DNA of 64,000 nucleotides from Labia minor (GCA_963082975.1 OY720348.1:21381146-21445145), one strand, 5' to 3'; positions 1 through 11,394 are shown, numbered from the stretch's first letter. The notes: a model not told the origin generated them from the sequence alone. Numbers and translations are program-made.

Positions 1-524
1 TCCAACCACACGCAAAACATATTAATTAATTTAATTAAAAAGAATTTGTTAATAGATGCCCGGAAGAAAAAGTTTCCCAAGTCGATCTCTCCTTTACCGG
101 GAAGTCTTGGGTTATCGAAACTCTGGAAATTAAACAATTGTGTTATGTTTAAAAAATCATGAGATTTCGATGATTTGTGCTCTGTCCCGCGTTTCAATCT
201 CCCTTATTGTTTGTCTTTGGAATTCATTTAGTGCCCCCTCGAGGTTCTATCTATATATAATCCAAATACAAAAGGGAATTGGCTCAATCTGTAAATACTA
301 TTAAATTCTATTAGTAGAGCCGGATCGTGAGCAAAGGTAATGTCAATAAATCAATTATTTGTTTTACTAAAAAATTATTAAATGAAATAGTTCATTTGTT
401 CTGGATTGATAAAGATGAATTCCCTTATCGAACACATACAAAAAGATTTAAAGCATTATTTTTTTAGAAAACAACAAATAATAATTCTCAATTAGTTAAA
501 TTAATAATAATAATTAAGTATTAA
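1..524. other. Upstream non-coding DNA
   Basis: No convincing coding frame. Bases 60-260 are more balanced in composition than the AT-rich sequence that follows and match no other part of the window that I noticed. The rest is AT-rich. Confidence 0.5.
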
Positions 525-569
525 TATTATAAAAGGTATAGTATATCATATCTTATCATACCAGCAAAA

Positions 570-619
<50 letters not shown>

Positions 620-1185
620 TGTAAATGGGTTTTCAAAAACCACTTTAACGATATTTTTGAAATTCACACCAGAGATAGTATTTATAAAGAAAGATTGAAT
701 TTTATTGATCACATCTCTGGGAAATATCATCTTCATTAGTTTTTTCTTAATTTAAATGTATATATGTAACGTCACAGCCACCGCCTGTGAGATATATATC
801 TATTCTTAAAATAAAATTAAAAATATTTATATTATATTCATATTTGAATTTTATTGCATTAATAGATACATTTAAATTATTTGAAATTGTTTCACAACGT
901 TTAGAAGATTTATCTTTATTCGATATAGAATTAAATGACGTCATCAATTTATTATACAGCAACTCCGTAAATACAAAATATTATAAACTAGCTGTTCAAT
1001 CAGTATATTAAATAAAACATTTATTTGTTTTTGTATTCTTACTTTTAATATATTTTAATTTAATCAGTAAATTAATTATATATTATTATTGTAAATGTTA
1101 TATCTATCTATCTCTGTATTCTATGGTAGTCGAAAGTTCTTGGCCGCAACATCCACATTTCTCGAAGTGTCTCTTCATACATTAT
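525..1185. repeat. Dispersed repeat family H/I, left part
   Basis: The first 260 bases belong to family H: TTATCATACCAGCAAAAATT, a TA tract, then blocks also seen at 17.1, 19.2, 33.3, 42.0, 54.7 and 56.4 kb. From about 1,010 the sequence matches 7,440-7,600 closely (family I), including the words GGCCGCAACAT and TTCATACATTAT. The homology stops at 1,185, where an insertion begins, and resumes after 1,781. Confidence 0.7.
574..613. repeat. TA dinucleotide tract
   Basis: An almost uninterrupted AT/TA run inside family H. Similar runs mark the same position in other H copies. Confidence 0.85.
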
Positions 1186-1773
1186 TATAGGATCTGAAAA
1201 AATGAAATTTATTTTATTTTATTATTTTCCCATGAAGATGTTCTCGGAGCGACTAAGCAAATTCATGTTGCGCCGGGACATATATTTAAAACCTCGCTAC
1301 CCCCTCTTAGAAGCTTACGATTGGCTATAATAAGCTGGCCATCTATTGGGTCTTCGTTCAGCGCCTAGCACGCTATTGGTTGTCGAGAGTCCCCACCACT
1401 CCACTTAGATGTCACCAGCCGGGTATAAAAAGCCGTGAAGCAGGCTAGCCTGGCAGTTGAGCAGTAGTAGTAGTAGTATCGGCAGCAGCAGTTGAGTATC
1501 AGTTGAGCAGTTGAGCAGTAGCAGCGGGGCAGTAGCAGTTGTGATTCAAGACGTTAAGAAGAACATATGCGAAGAACGACGAAAATATCCGAAGAACGGA
1601 GAACGAAGAACCGAAGATTTACAAGACGTTTATTTTATCTGTGTATATATTTTTCAACAAAACGATATATTTTTTGCTACACTTTTCAATAAAAACGATA
1701 TATTTTTTGCTAATACTTTTCAACAAAACGATATTTTTTAATACATCTGCTTCACTATCGAAGCCACCAACCC
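1186..1773 (+). mobile_element. LTR-like insertion (possible solo LTR), flanked by an 8-bp repeat
   Basis: This block interrupts repeat family I. The uninterrupted copy at 7,582-7,600 reads TTCATACATTATCCACCC, and here TACATTAT is present on both sides of the insert. The insert is unlike its surroundings: it is less AT-rich, has CCAAT-like boxes near 1,323 and 1,373, a TATAAAAA box at about 1,425, purine-rich CAG repeats just downstream, and near its end three similar units of CAAAACGATAT type with AATAAA. Promoter followed by polyadenylation signal is the layout of a long terminal repeat. The ends are not clean TG...CA, and no internal retrotransposon sequence lies beside it. If it is an LTR, it is solitary. 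The 8-bp flank would be long for an LTR element, so part of it may be coincidence. Confidence 0.45.
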
Positions 1774-2130
1774 TACATTATGAATCCACCCATAATAATA
1801 TCTTACTTACTTGAAAATGAAAATCCAATTATGAGATCAATTATTTAAAATTATTTATTCACACACATATAATCTTGAATGTTCTCAGTGTTTTATAAAT
1901 AATTTAAAAAGGCCAACATTAGAAAATAAAATTAAAAATATAATAAAATATAAATATAAATATAACATAAAAATAAAAACATAAACATTCTTTGAATGAC
2001 AACAAGTAGATATCAAATTTTAAATAAGTTGACATGAACCGACCGACGGTTTGAAATAAATTAATTTCCAGCTACAGAAACAATTTCAAATAATTTAAAT
2101 GTATCTGTTAACGTTTAAGGGGTGTATGTT
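1774..2130. repeat. Dispersed repeat family I, right part
   Basis: Continuation of the copy broken by the insertion. It aligns with 7,595-7,870 (ACTTGAAAATCCAATTATGA and an AAACATTCTTTG block). From about 2,036 it changes into the GAACCGACCGACGGTTTGAA end motif of family A. Confidence 0.7.
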
Positions 2131-2925
2131 TTATGACTATTTTTTTTTTAATTTATGTTCTTTTAAATTGCATAAATAATTCCAATTTATATGATCTTAA
2201 TATATTGTGAGAATTAGATAAATAATGTAGAGAGCAAAAAATATTTAAAAATAGATATTTATTTAAATGAAATAAAATTTTTTAATTTACTGAATGAAAG
2301 TGTCTACAATAATGTCTAAACATTTTTTCTTTATAATTTTACATTATAATAACACTAATTACAGTAGTTATAATATATGGGGAATTTTCAACTTTGATCT
2401 CCGATTTGACCATGTTCCCAAACGAATTTTAAAAAACCAAGACCACTTTACATTTACACTTTTTTAAGCTCTACTCGAATCCAAAATCAAAATTTAAAAA
2501 ATCCCAAAATTAATTTAATGGATGGAAAGGAGTCAACGGGTAAAGAATATGATTCCCCTCCTATGCAAGAAAGAAATCATGAGCTCACACGTGAGGGCAG
2601 GGACGCTACTCCCTGAAGTAGTAATCTTTTCTATTGGGATCATAGAGAAGAGACTACTCGTTACCCGTCAAAATCTTTCTAATAATATTATATATTTTTT
2701 CTATTTGTTCTATTATTTATTGATATTTATAAGAAATAATAATTATTTTCTACTTAAACACTTAGGAAACAAATTTTTGATGGGTCATTTTTAGAAAACC
2801 CATTTAACAATTGTAATAAATAATTAAAAAATTGTAAAATTTTTAAAATTAATAATAATAAATTTTATAAATTTGTTAAAAGCTCGAGCGATAGCTCGGT
2901 GTTCAAGGTACTATTTATATATATA
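2131..2925. other. AT-rich non-coding DNA with family H scraps
   Basis: Short pieces of family H occur at about 2,118-2,175 (a TATGTTTTATGACTATT-like word) and 2,870-2,925, where GAGCGATAGCTC can form a small hairpin. The stretch 2,510-2,680 is not AT-rich and was not recognised. No gene. Confidence 0.5.
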
Positions 2926-3400
2926 CAGGGTGGCGCAGATGGATCGGGTGGTTTTAAACTACTTGTCAAACTGTCAATTTTAAAGATATTGGATTGAAAT
3001 AAAGTGAAAAACATGTAGTTACAATGGAAGTTTATTAACAAAAAATTAGTAGGTAAAGTTAACGCCCCGTCTTGTTGGAACCACATATTGTCTATGTCGT
3101 AATTGTTCTCTTCAAGTTGTGGGAGGAGAAATTCTTCAATCATGTTCACATAACGCTGCGAATTAACAGTGATTTCCATTGGCCCCCTCGCTCACCGGAC
3201 CTCAGGAGTTGAAGGCAGTAATTCACAACGAAATCACATCAATTCCTGGTGATGTGGTTGAGCGGGCAATGCGGAAGGACCGACTCCAAGAATGCGTCGC
3301 TCGAGAAGCAGGACATTTGATGGATGCAATTTTTAAAAACTAACTTTATCTACTAATTTTTTGTTAATAAACTTCCATTGTAACTACACGTTTTGCACTT
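2926..3400. pseudogene. Rearranged Tc1/mariner-type transposon in foldback form
   Basis: Two pieces of a transposase of the Tc1/mariner group lie head to head. On the minus strand at about 3,060-3,180 the translation is MEITVNSQRYVNMIEEFLLP, followed by a WFQQDGA catalytic-core motif. On the plus strand at about 3,200-3,345 the translation is like the C-terminal end of the same group: a QELKAVI stretch, then a tail ending DAIFKN and a stop. The outer 57 bases of the two halves (3,006-3,062 and 3,342-3,398) are near-perfect inverted copies. It cannot encode an active enzyme. The left end has the AGGGTGGCGCAGA terminus typical of the group. Confidence 0.65.
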
Positions 3401-3484
3401 ACGGGCTGATTAAGGGCTGTATCTTTTATGAATATATTTTTTTTAATTTATGTTCTTTTAAATTAAACGGCTCGGTAGTTAAAA

Positions 3485-3520
<36 letters not shown>

Positions 3521-3645
3521 CTAAAATTTATCTTATTAGTCTTGCAAACATTGTAAGTACATATCATTTTTCTGTCTTCCTATCTTGAAAATTATTAACA
3601 TGTTATTTATATTTTAAAATTAATTTCTTTCTTTCATTAATATTC
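3401..3645. other. AT-rich spacer with a TA tract
   Basis: A family H scrap at 3,415-3,475 and a TA run at about 3,489-3,515. Nothing else seen. Confidence 0.6.
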
Positions 3646-3899
3646 ATTTAGAACAGGGGTGGGCAAAAGCCGGCCCGCGGGCCGGATCCGGCCCTTTTGC
3701 TTATTTTATTCGGCCCGCCGGCCCGTTGAAAAACTTTGGCTCTTATTTCGATCTTTCATTTCATTAAAAAAAAGGTAAATTTTTTTTTACAAATGTCCCG
3801 GTTTGGTGTTTCCGAAATATGGTCCTCCGGCCCGGGAGACATTTTGAAAATTTCATTTTGGCCCGCGCTTAAAAGTATTTGCCCACCCCTGATTTAGAA
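3646..3899. mobile_element. Non-autonomous hAT element (MITE) with perfect 8-bp target duplication
   Basis: The element is 3,654-3,891 (238 bp). Its ends are inverted copies, CAGGGGTGGGCAAA and TTTGCCCACCCCTG. It is flanked on both sides by ATTTAGAA (3,646-3,653 and 3,892-3,899). An 8-bp duplication and CAGGGG/CCCCTG ends are diagnostic of hAT transposons. It is very GC-rich at the left (GGCCCGCGGGCC) in an AT-rich background and has no coding capacity, so an autonomous hAT must have moved it. Confidence 0.9.
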
Positions 3900-4153
3900 C
3901 ATAGGTTCCCAAACTTTTTTGTGTCGTAGACCCCTTGCCATGTTTTTCAGTTTTGTGTAGACCCCCTATCAAAAATGTTTCAAAAGGTATGTCTGAAAAA
4001 TGATTTCCTTTTTTTTAGAGACATATTCAAAAGACCCCCGTAGACCCCCGTTTTCATTTCATGGACCCCCAAATTTGTTATTCGTTGCCGTGGACCCCAT
4101 GGATGTTAAAATAGACCCCCAGAGGTCTATATAGACCACTTTGGGAACCTATG
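3900..4153. mobile_element. Second hAT-like MITE, abutting the first
   Basis: The ends CATAGGTTCCCAAA and its reverse complement (4,140-4,153) form inverted repeats about 250 bp apart. The inside contains repeats of TAGACCCC. Flanking ATTTAGAA and ATTATAAT agree only partly, so the 8-bp duplication is decayed or absent. No coding capacity. Confidence 0.65.
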
Positions 4154-5589
4154 ATTATAATTATAATTAAAGAATATCTTATTCCAAATAAATTGTTCAA
4201 TAAATCTGATCTAATAATATTAAATTATTTTAATTCAAGTGACAACTTTTACAATAAATTATATTAAATAATTTAAATGATATATGATTATTATAAATAA
4301 AAAGAAAAATAATTATTATTATATATGAATAATTTTGTTTGTCAATGACTAGAATTAATATTAATAATTTTGTATTCATTGTGTTGAACATGTATGAATA
4401 AATGGAGAGAAAATAGAGTCAAATGAAGAATGTACGCACAGCATTTAATAAATTCTTATAAAATGTTTTATACCTAAAAAAGTGAGATTATAAGTTAAGA
4501 ATAGTAGAAAAGAGGATTGTCATTATAAACGCCCCGACTAATTTATTAATATTGCCAGCCAAAACCGATAATAACGAATAATTTTTTTTAATGACTGAAC
4601 GGCGGGTCAGTGAACCATGTACTTGATTTTAAAATAGACTATATTTTATAAAAAGTATTATTTTTATTTAATTATTTATTTTAATAACCATCATACATTC
4701 TATATTCTAGTTATTTATTATTTAGTTTTAATCATATTTAAATAAATATATATTTGTTGTTGCTTTTTTAATAAAATTATTTAAATTATTATTTATATTA
4801 GATATTAAGGAGTTCAACATTTGAGGCGCATGATCGTACCTTTTAACATCGAACAAAACTATAGATATTCTTAAAAAATAATATTCATTTTCGTGTTCAT
4901 TTTATTACCAAAAAAGACGGTGTAAGAATAATCTAAGGATTTTGGTAAATGTATTGGTGAAGATGCTTTAGATATATACCAGTGACTTGGAAAGGAGTGA
5001 ATGAAGCTATTGGATGTGGGTGGCCAAAAAAATAGAAGATCAATCTACGTTGGATATCGAATGTTCACTTTTAATAATAAAAAAATCCCGGGCAATTGAC
5101 AAATAGTGCTCAATGGGTGTTCACAGTTAACTGACAGTCAATAGGGCGCGTTTTCCACTGACCTACCTCATTTTGTCAACTAATCCTTCAGCAATGACGA
5201 ACAAAGCGGGCCAGTATCGGGCTATTGATGTTTCACACACACGCCGTCTTAACTGAAACCGATCAGGTAAGTTTTGAAAAATATTGTTAACATTTTCTAA
5301 AGATCGATAGAGATATGAAATAGATGAGAAATTTTCAGCATCAGCTGAGCTTTAGTGAGAAACATGGTAAAGAATAAAAAAATAAAATTTGGAAGGGGGA
5401 GGGGGATATCTTTAGCAATGCTTACCAGGGGATTTGATCATACATTTTACTTGCGAAAACAGAGATTTATTGCAATACAATAACATCGAAATCCACCTGA
5501 ATAACATTGGAAATGCAATGTTGTGGAAAATTTAGGGCACTTTTGACTTGCTTCACGGTCACTCGCATTTATCATAAATAAAAAAAATA
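4154..5589. other. Mostly AT-rich non-coding DNA
   Basis: No gene seen. A family H end motif (TGACTGAACGGCGGGTCAGT) lies at 4,592-4,611. The stretch 5,085-5,270 is more balanced in composition and contains no recognised repeat. Confidence 0.5.
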
Positions 5590-6050
5590 TGAGCTGTGGC
5601 TAGGGACAGAACCGACCGATGATTTGAAATAAATTAATTTACAAACAACATTATATATATAAAGTATATATACCATAAAGTATCAAAAAAAAAATGTTAA
5701 ACTTGAATTAAAATGACTAAATTATATTATCTTGTTTTTATTTTTAGTTTAATTAATCAATTATTAATTACTACTATATTTTAAGTGAAATATTTTCCGA
5801 CAATGAATATAAGATTAATACTTTGTAAACTACTACTTTTGGTTAATTAAATATACCAAATTTTATCAAAATTCGTTGAGCCGTTCAAGCTATACTCGTC
5901 TATACGGACACACAACGGACGAATGGACGGACAAACGGACAGACATTATGCTAAAAATACTTTTTTCTGTTAACAAAATGCATGATTCGAGAGATATGTA
6001 AAAATCTCCACATGTGAAATTTGGTGTGAAAACAATACCTTAGTTAGGTA
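5590..6050. repeat. Decayed copy of repeat family A
   Basis: Begins with GGACAGAACCGACCGATG and ends with the family A core: GGACGGACAAACGGACAG, then ATGCTAAAAATACTTTTTTC and CACATGTGAAATTTGGTGTG. The middle is lost or replaced by AT-rich sequence. Confidence 0.7.
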
Positions 6051-6367
6051 AAAAAATAAAAATAAAAAAAAACGTGCATGACACTATTTACATTGCTTTT
6101 AATATAATAATTTAATTAAAATAGTAGTAATAATACAAAAGACGATAGGAAAAAAATTTTGAAAATTTGCTACTTAACGTTATTTTTATTCGAATTATTC
6201 TTTTTAGAGAAAAATAAAAGAATTGAGATACTCCACCTTTAAAAATTTATTTTTAATTGCCATTACTTTATACAAATCAATAATATGAGAGAATTAGAAG
6301 AGGATAAAAATAGAATGGACTTGGAATATGATTAGTTCAGCAAACAAACAAATAAATAAATGCGAGG
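6051..6367. other. AT-rich non-coding DNA
   Basis: Nothing recognisable apart from A/T runs. Confidence 0.5.
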
Positions 6368-6872
6368 AAATGTCAATAAGTCAGTGAGTTTTTGAATTTC
6401 CTGTCTCTTAAATTAAATGGCAACACTATTCCTGTCAGCAGGCAACTATCAACTGACTCCTGTCGAAATTTGAACCAGCAGGTTTTTTAGTTATTGTTTG
6501 ACTCATGGTTTGAGACGAAAATGGAAAAAAGTGAATTTCCATGAAAATCCATAAAATGGGATACGAATTGCTCTCTCATCCGCTCTATTCTCCAAGATTT
6601 ATCTTCGAGTGACTATTGTTCTTGTTTCCAAACCTGAAGAAATGGCTCGGCGTAAAGCGATTTGACTCCAACGATGAAATCATCTCACAAACAAATATTT
6701 ATTTTGATGTCATCGACAAATCTTAATTTTTGGAAGGAATAAAAAAATTGGAGAAACTTTGGACGAAGTGTATTGAGCTAAATGAAGACTAAGTTGAAAA
6801 ATAAAATAATTTTTTGTCCAAACACCGGGGTTTCATTCAAAAAGTCACGGACTTATTGACCCGCCCTCGTAT
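6368..6872 (+). pseudogene. Decayed, internally deleted mariner (family F)
   Basis: Ends are inverted: TGTCAATAAGTCAGTGAGTT at the left and AGTCACGGACTTATTGACC at the right. Between them lies a broken C-terminal transposase frame. It matches the better-preserved copies at 20.4 and 63.7 kb (YSPDLVPSDYFLF-type motif, then LKKWLGVKRFDSNDEI) but has a frameshift and stops near the motif. The 5' two thirds of the transposase are missing. Confidence 0.7.
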
Positions 6873-7360
6873 ATATATATATATAATAATCAATAAAGAT
6901 TTTTTAATGGTTTTGAGATGCAGTGTGTTGATGGTTGGGGGTTTTATTGAAATAATTTTTCTAAATTCCATTCAGTTATAGTTTCTATTTCTGCTTTCCA
7001 TTAAAACCATTAAATGGATTCGAGGTGGAAGGGTGAGAAGTAGGATGGCTTTGTGCTCATTTGGCAGTCTGACCCCAGGCGAAGAAAGCCCCAAAGCAAG
7101 AGGGTGCAGTGTTTTTTCACAGCTCCCTTTTGAATAGTCCGATCAGTTCATTCAATCGGTCAATTTCCCACTTAATATAGGTTTCATCTTCATTAACTTC
7201 TTTTGTACAATAATTCTCAATAGAAATTATATTTACTGATTTTATTTATTGTCTTAAAATAATTTTCTAATAAAATAATTTATAAATCAATAAAGATAAA
7301 GATAAAATATTTTCGATAAACTGAAAAAAATGAAACCTGATTTGTATTTAGAATATAGAT
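6873..7360. other. Non-repetitive upstream DNA
   Basis: The stretch 7,015-7,150 is GC-richer than its neighbours and was not recognised as a repeat. It lies about 3.7 kb upstream of the gsc start codon, so it may be regulatory. That is inference from composition only. Confidence 0.35.
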
Positions 7361-7870
7361 ATACTAGCTGCTCAGACCGCCTAGGGCGTTCTTCACACCT
7401 AGACTGGGGCTCTGCCTCTGTATCCCCGAAGTATAATCATTCATTTGTTTTTGTGTTCTTACTTAAAATATATTTTAATTTAATCAGTAAATTAATTATA
7501 TATTATTATTGTATATGTTATATCTATATCTATCTATCTATACTCAAAAGTTCTTGGCCGCAACATCTACATTTCTCCAAGTGTCCCTTCATACATTATC
7601 CACCCATATTAAAATCTTACTTGAAAATCCAATTATGAGATCAAAATTAAAATTATTTATTCATATAATCTTAAAAATTAAAAGAGGTAATAATATTCGC
7701 AATGTGAATATTTTCAGTGGGTTAAATAAGTTAAAAAGGCCAATATGATCAATTAAAATATAGTAAATATTAGAAAAATAAAATTAAAAATATAATATTA
7801 TAAACATTCTTTGTGTTTTATTCTTTGCGCTGCTGAATGACAACATGTACATAACAAATTTTAAAAAATT
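7361..7870. repeat. Dispersed repeat family I, uninterrupted copy
   Basis: Aligns with 1,010-1,185 and 1,774-2,000 and shows the empty site of the insertion found there (TTCATACATTATCCACCC at about 7,588). Its left end has ACTAGCTGCTCAGACCGCCT, which the other copy lacks. Confidence 0.75.
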
Positions 7871-8636
7871 AATTTCTGCAATTATTGATTAGATATTAAT
7901 AAAATTTATAACCTATGTTCAAAAAAAGATATGCGAGAATATTGTGATGGAATTTCATCGAAATCGATTCAACCAATTTTGAGTCTATAACGTCAGAATT
8001 TCAGACAGACATGAAAAATTCTAAAGTCACTTTTGGATTATAGAGATCATGAAACGCGAAGATATGAAAAAAATTTTAAATTCTGATTATAGGTATATAT
8101 AGATAAATCAAATATATGTATATTAATTTTTATGTTAGAAAATTTCTTCATTTTACTAGTAGTAGTAGTAATCAATAAACTAAGTACATAAATTAAACAC
8201 CCTGTTTTTTGAAACAATAACTACTACGTCAATGAAATACAATATTCACAACAATTTAAAGAAAAAAAAATGTTATTTTTATCAATTTCTTCCTTTTTGA
8301 TGTTAAAGTTAATCTTAAAGTTTAAGAGTTCTTAAAAGAGATATAATAATCTCTTTCTTCTTGAAATCACTCCTTTAATATAATATAGTATGTAATAAAA
8401 CTTACGACTTTTTATATCCAATGAAAGGACAAGCCTTTCAAGGGGGTAAATGTGTTGTATGATCAGTACAAGGGATTCTCTCAAACTTTATCTTAATTTT
8501 CTTGATCAGAGACCGCTTCTTTTATTTCCACTAGCTTCTCAATTTTGATTACGTACACAGAATGGATCTCATTTCCAGACCTGCAATTAGAAAACAGGTT
8601 CCCTTAAATTATTAAAACTTTGGTGGTTATGTACAT
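7871..8636. other. AT-rich upstream DNA
   Basis: A word at 7,950-7,985 resembles the ATGAAATTTGG-type blocks of families A and B, so this may be an old scrap of such an element. 8,400-8,620 is less AT-rich and unrecognised. No gene. Confidence 0.4.
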
Positions 8637-8796
8637 TCATAAGGGATTTTATAAATAATACCACATATTAATTTTTTATTCTAATTTTATTCAGAAAACA
8701 AAAAAATATTTATTTTTGTATTTTATGATTTTTGAATAAAATTATAATAAAATATTAATATAATATGTGGTATTATTTATAAAATTCCCTTATAAA
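8637..8796. mobile_element. Small foldback MITE
   Basis: The arms 8,640-8,673 and about 8,757-8,794 are inverted copies of a sequence that starts TAAGGGATTTTATAAATAAT, about 33 bases with few mismatches. The loop is AT-only. Total about 155 bp. No coding capacity. A target duplication could not be fixed. Confidence 0.65.
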
Positions 8797-10017
8797 CAGG
8801 TTCCCTTTTAAATAGATAATATAATCAATAAAAATACGAATTCCTTTCCATTGATGGTGATAACAATATAATGAAAACTATAAAATAAATTAAATTAATG
8901 ACATTTCAATCCAACCTTTTATTTTAACGTCATTTTAAGAAAAACAAAAAATGGATCGATGTATAATAACAATTATTTCTTATAATATTATAACTATTAA
9001 ATAATAAAAATAAAATTTATCAAATTATTTTTGTCCATTTTAAATCAAAAAATAAAATTGAATCATTAGAAATATTTTTATTAAATGAAATTTAATTAAA
9101 AAGATCAATATATTTTTCTTGTACCTTAATCTAACCGATTCAAAATTAATACCAAAGTCAAACATAATTAAAATATTAAAATTAATTTATTAAATAAACA
9201 AATCACGATTCTTATAAATATTCATTTACAATATATAAGAAAAATAATACGATTACAAAGAATATATAATATCATCTTTTAATTTTATAATAATTAATAT
9301 GTATATATTCTTTTTCACTAAACTTTTTTAAAAAAATTATACAAACCCATTTACCTCTGCAAGTTTTTCATGAATTATCTAAATTTTCCAGTAAAATCTT
9401 TTTAAGCTTAAGTTGGAATGCCAGATCTTCGAAATAAAATCCTTGCTTTAATTAGAAATAAAAAAATTAATTTTAATACAATTTAATACACACTGACGAA
9501 AAAAATAAGGATTAAAAAAATAAAAAAATAAGGATTAAAGTAAGAATTTAATATGGAAGAACGATTTCATTTATATTATAAAAAGAGGGATAAAAACAAA
9601 GAATAGAGAATTATGCACACTGTGATCTTAATTTTATAATTATTTAGATTTTAGATTCTTTATAAAATAATTTCTTAAAAACATTACTACTAACAACTTC
9701 TTATCACTTTTTTTTTATTATGTTAAAAATTCTTTTGATGAATAACAAATCTTTTAAAAGATTTTTTTTATATTTTTTTTTTTCAATTATATAATTGGTA
9801 TATATATATATTGAATACATATTTTACATTTTAATATATAATCTACTAACTCGAAATAATTAAATGAAAATATTGTAAAAAGTTAAGGAATGACGATTTC
9901 CATATTAGAAAATTAATAATTTTTAATGTAACGATATGTATTTGGAGTATATAAATTAATTAGTATATAAGATGTATACCTTTACTATTAAACATGTATG
10001 TTTTATACTCAATATCA
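8797..10017. other. Very AT-rich upstream DNA
   Basis: Long A/T tracts and a short TA run at about 9,800. No gene or recognised repeat. Confidence 0.5.
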
Positions 10018-10345
10018 TTAGATCAAATTATCAATCAACTGAGTACTTTGGAAAATAATTAATAAATAATGGCAATAAGCTGATGGTGGTAGAAATGCAA
10101 ACAACTGAATTGTCAATGAGAGTGAGTGAGAGGGAGAGAGAGTGAGAGATAGGGAGGGGAAGAGAAAGGGGAGGGTGTTAAAAGATGCCGATAAGAGATG
10201 AAGAGAAAAAATTGTGTCTGTCACTGTCCAGTGGTGCACTTGTCGTCTACAATCCGAGGAATTTGTTTGCAATCGATTCTAAGCGAGTGAAGATTTTCCA
10301 ATTGTTCCTACCATCTTTATCCCTTGATATCTCTCTCTGTCTCTG

Positions 10346-10376
<31 letters not shown>

Positions 10377-10785
10377 CTCTCTCTTTCTCTCTCAGTTTCT
10401 GTACAGGAAGCGAGAGAGCTGGAGAGAGAGAGAGAGAGCGATCTCCCTCGATTGAGGTGGCAGAGGGTTGTTAGGGGGGTTAGGTTGGAGGGAGGGGGTA
10501 AGGGTGGTGGTAGGTTTGGGTGAAACAAGTCTTTTGGGATCTTAGGCAGGTTTGCTCCCCCTGAGTACGGCCAGTCAGCCACCAACAGACAGACAGTGGC
10601 AGCCGATTGGAGGTGTTGTAGGCGTGTCTTGTGTATGCCCCGCCCATTTGGTTCGTCGGTCGCCGTGGCTGCTGTCGGCCGGTGCCATTCGTCGCTTGCC
10701 TTGTGACTCTCGACCTTGCGATGTGCGAGTTGCCGTGGCCACGTGTGCTGCCGCTCGCTTAGGTTGTTGTTTTCGTGGGTCCGAC
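10018..10785 (+). promoter_or_regulatory. gsc: Probable gsc promoter/5' untranslated region
   Basis: Composition changes sharply here from AT-rich to purine/pyrimidine-rich and then GC-rich, leading directly into exon 1. It holds GAGA-type runs at 10,110-10,175, CT runs at 10,330-10,400 and a GA run at 10,412-10,440. GAGA/CT repeats are common in arthropod developmental promoters. The frame of exon 1 is open upstream to about 10,552, but the first in-frame ATG is at 10,786. Short upstream ATGs in other frames (for example within TGTATGCCCC) would be upstream ORFs if transcribed. No clear TATA box could be assigned, and the transcription start is unknown. Confidence 0.45.
10330..10440. repeat. 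CT/TA/GA simple repeats
   Basis: (CT)n, then a short (TA)n, then (CT)n, and 30 bases on (GA)n. The CT and GA blocks are complementary and could pair. Confidence 0.9.
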
Positions 10786-11173
10786 ATGTTGCTGGGATCG
10801 TGTTTCGAGACGACGAAGAGTGGTGACCCGGCAGCAGCGACAACCGCCGATGACGGGGCAGCCACCGCGCCTGGGCCCAGCGTTAGCGCCGGCGGCAACA
10901 CCCTCTTCACCATCGATAGCATCCTTGCACCGACAAGACGAACCCTGGCCGCGGCGGCAGCGGCCGCTGCTGCCGCTGCCGTTGCAGCAGCCGCCTCTGT
11001 GACAGACGGACAACCACCCTCCGGTTCACCAACTCCAGCTTCGAGTCCAGTGCCATCGATTCAACCTCCTTCCCCGATGCCGCCGGCACCTGCAGCACCG
11101 CCGGCGCCACAGATGCATCCGTTTCAGCATCTGTCGTTCGCGTTCCCGACACCGACGCCTGCTGATTTCTTGG
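10786..11173 (+). CDS. gsc: goosecoid homeobox protein, exon 1 (N-terminal part)
   Basis: Exon 1 encodes the first 129 residues plus one base of codon 130. Residues 40-48 read LFTIDSILA. This is the GEH/eh1-like motif of Goosecoid proteins, which recruits Groucho-type co-repressors and makes Gsc a nuclear transcriptional repressor. An alanine tract follows (about 55-70), then a Ser/Pro-rich region and a HPFQHLSFAF segment (111-120). The start is the first in-frame ATG, with G at -3. The donor is G/GTAACG at 11,174. Intron phase is 1 and matches exon 2, whose first two bases complete an alanine codon. The alanine tract uses mixed GCN codons, so it is not a simple triplet run. The exon is far more GC-rich than the flanking DNA. 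The call rests on the motif plus the homeodomain in exon 2. Confidence 0.85.
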
Positions 11174-11335
11174 GTAACGTATCCTATATGATTACCTATT
11201 CGAATGTTTAATTGATCGTAGACGATGCAGAGGTCGGAGCTGACAGAGCGAAAGTTATCTGAGTTGTTCTGCAGTCCAACCTCCACGATGTCAAACAAAT
11301 TACTTCCTTCTTTTCTTCTTGAGTCGATGCTCCAA

Positions 11336-11394
11336 CTTCTAACCTTCCTTCCTTCCTTCCTTCCTTCCTTCTTTCCTTCCTGTCGTTCTTTCTA
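11336..11394. repeat. TTCC tetranucleotide repeat
   Basis: About nine CCTT units with minor interruptions, just inside intron 1. Confidence 0.9.

Noticed and set aside
2865..3179. 104-codon minus-strand frame as an intact small gene
   Set aside because: It is a fusion of a transposase scrap with the foldback terminus of a rearranged Tc1/mariner element.
10552..10785. Upstream extension of the exon 1 frame as coding
   Set aside because: The frame is open but has no ATG before 10,786. The translated stretch is Cys/Arg-rich without Gsc features, so it is treated as 5' untranslated.
10361..11298. Several long open frames on both strands over exon 1
   Set aside because: They overlap the gsc frame in GC-rich, repeat-rich DNA and have no domain features: shadows.
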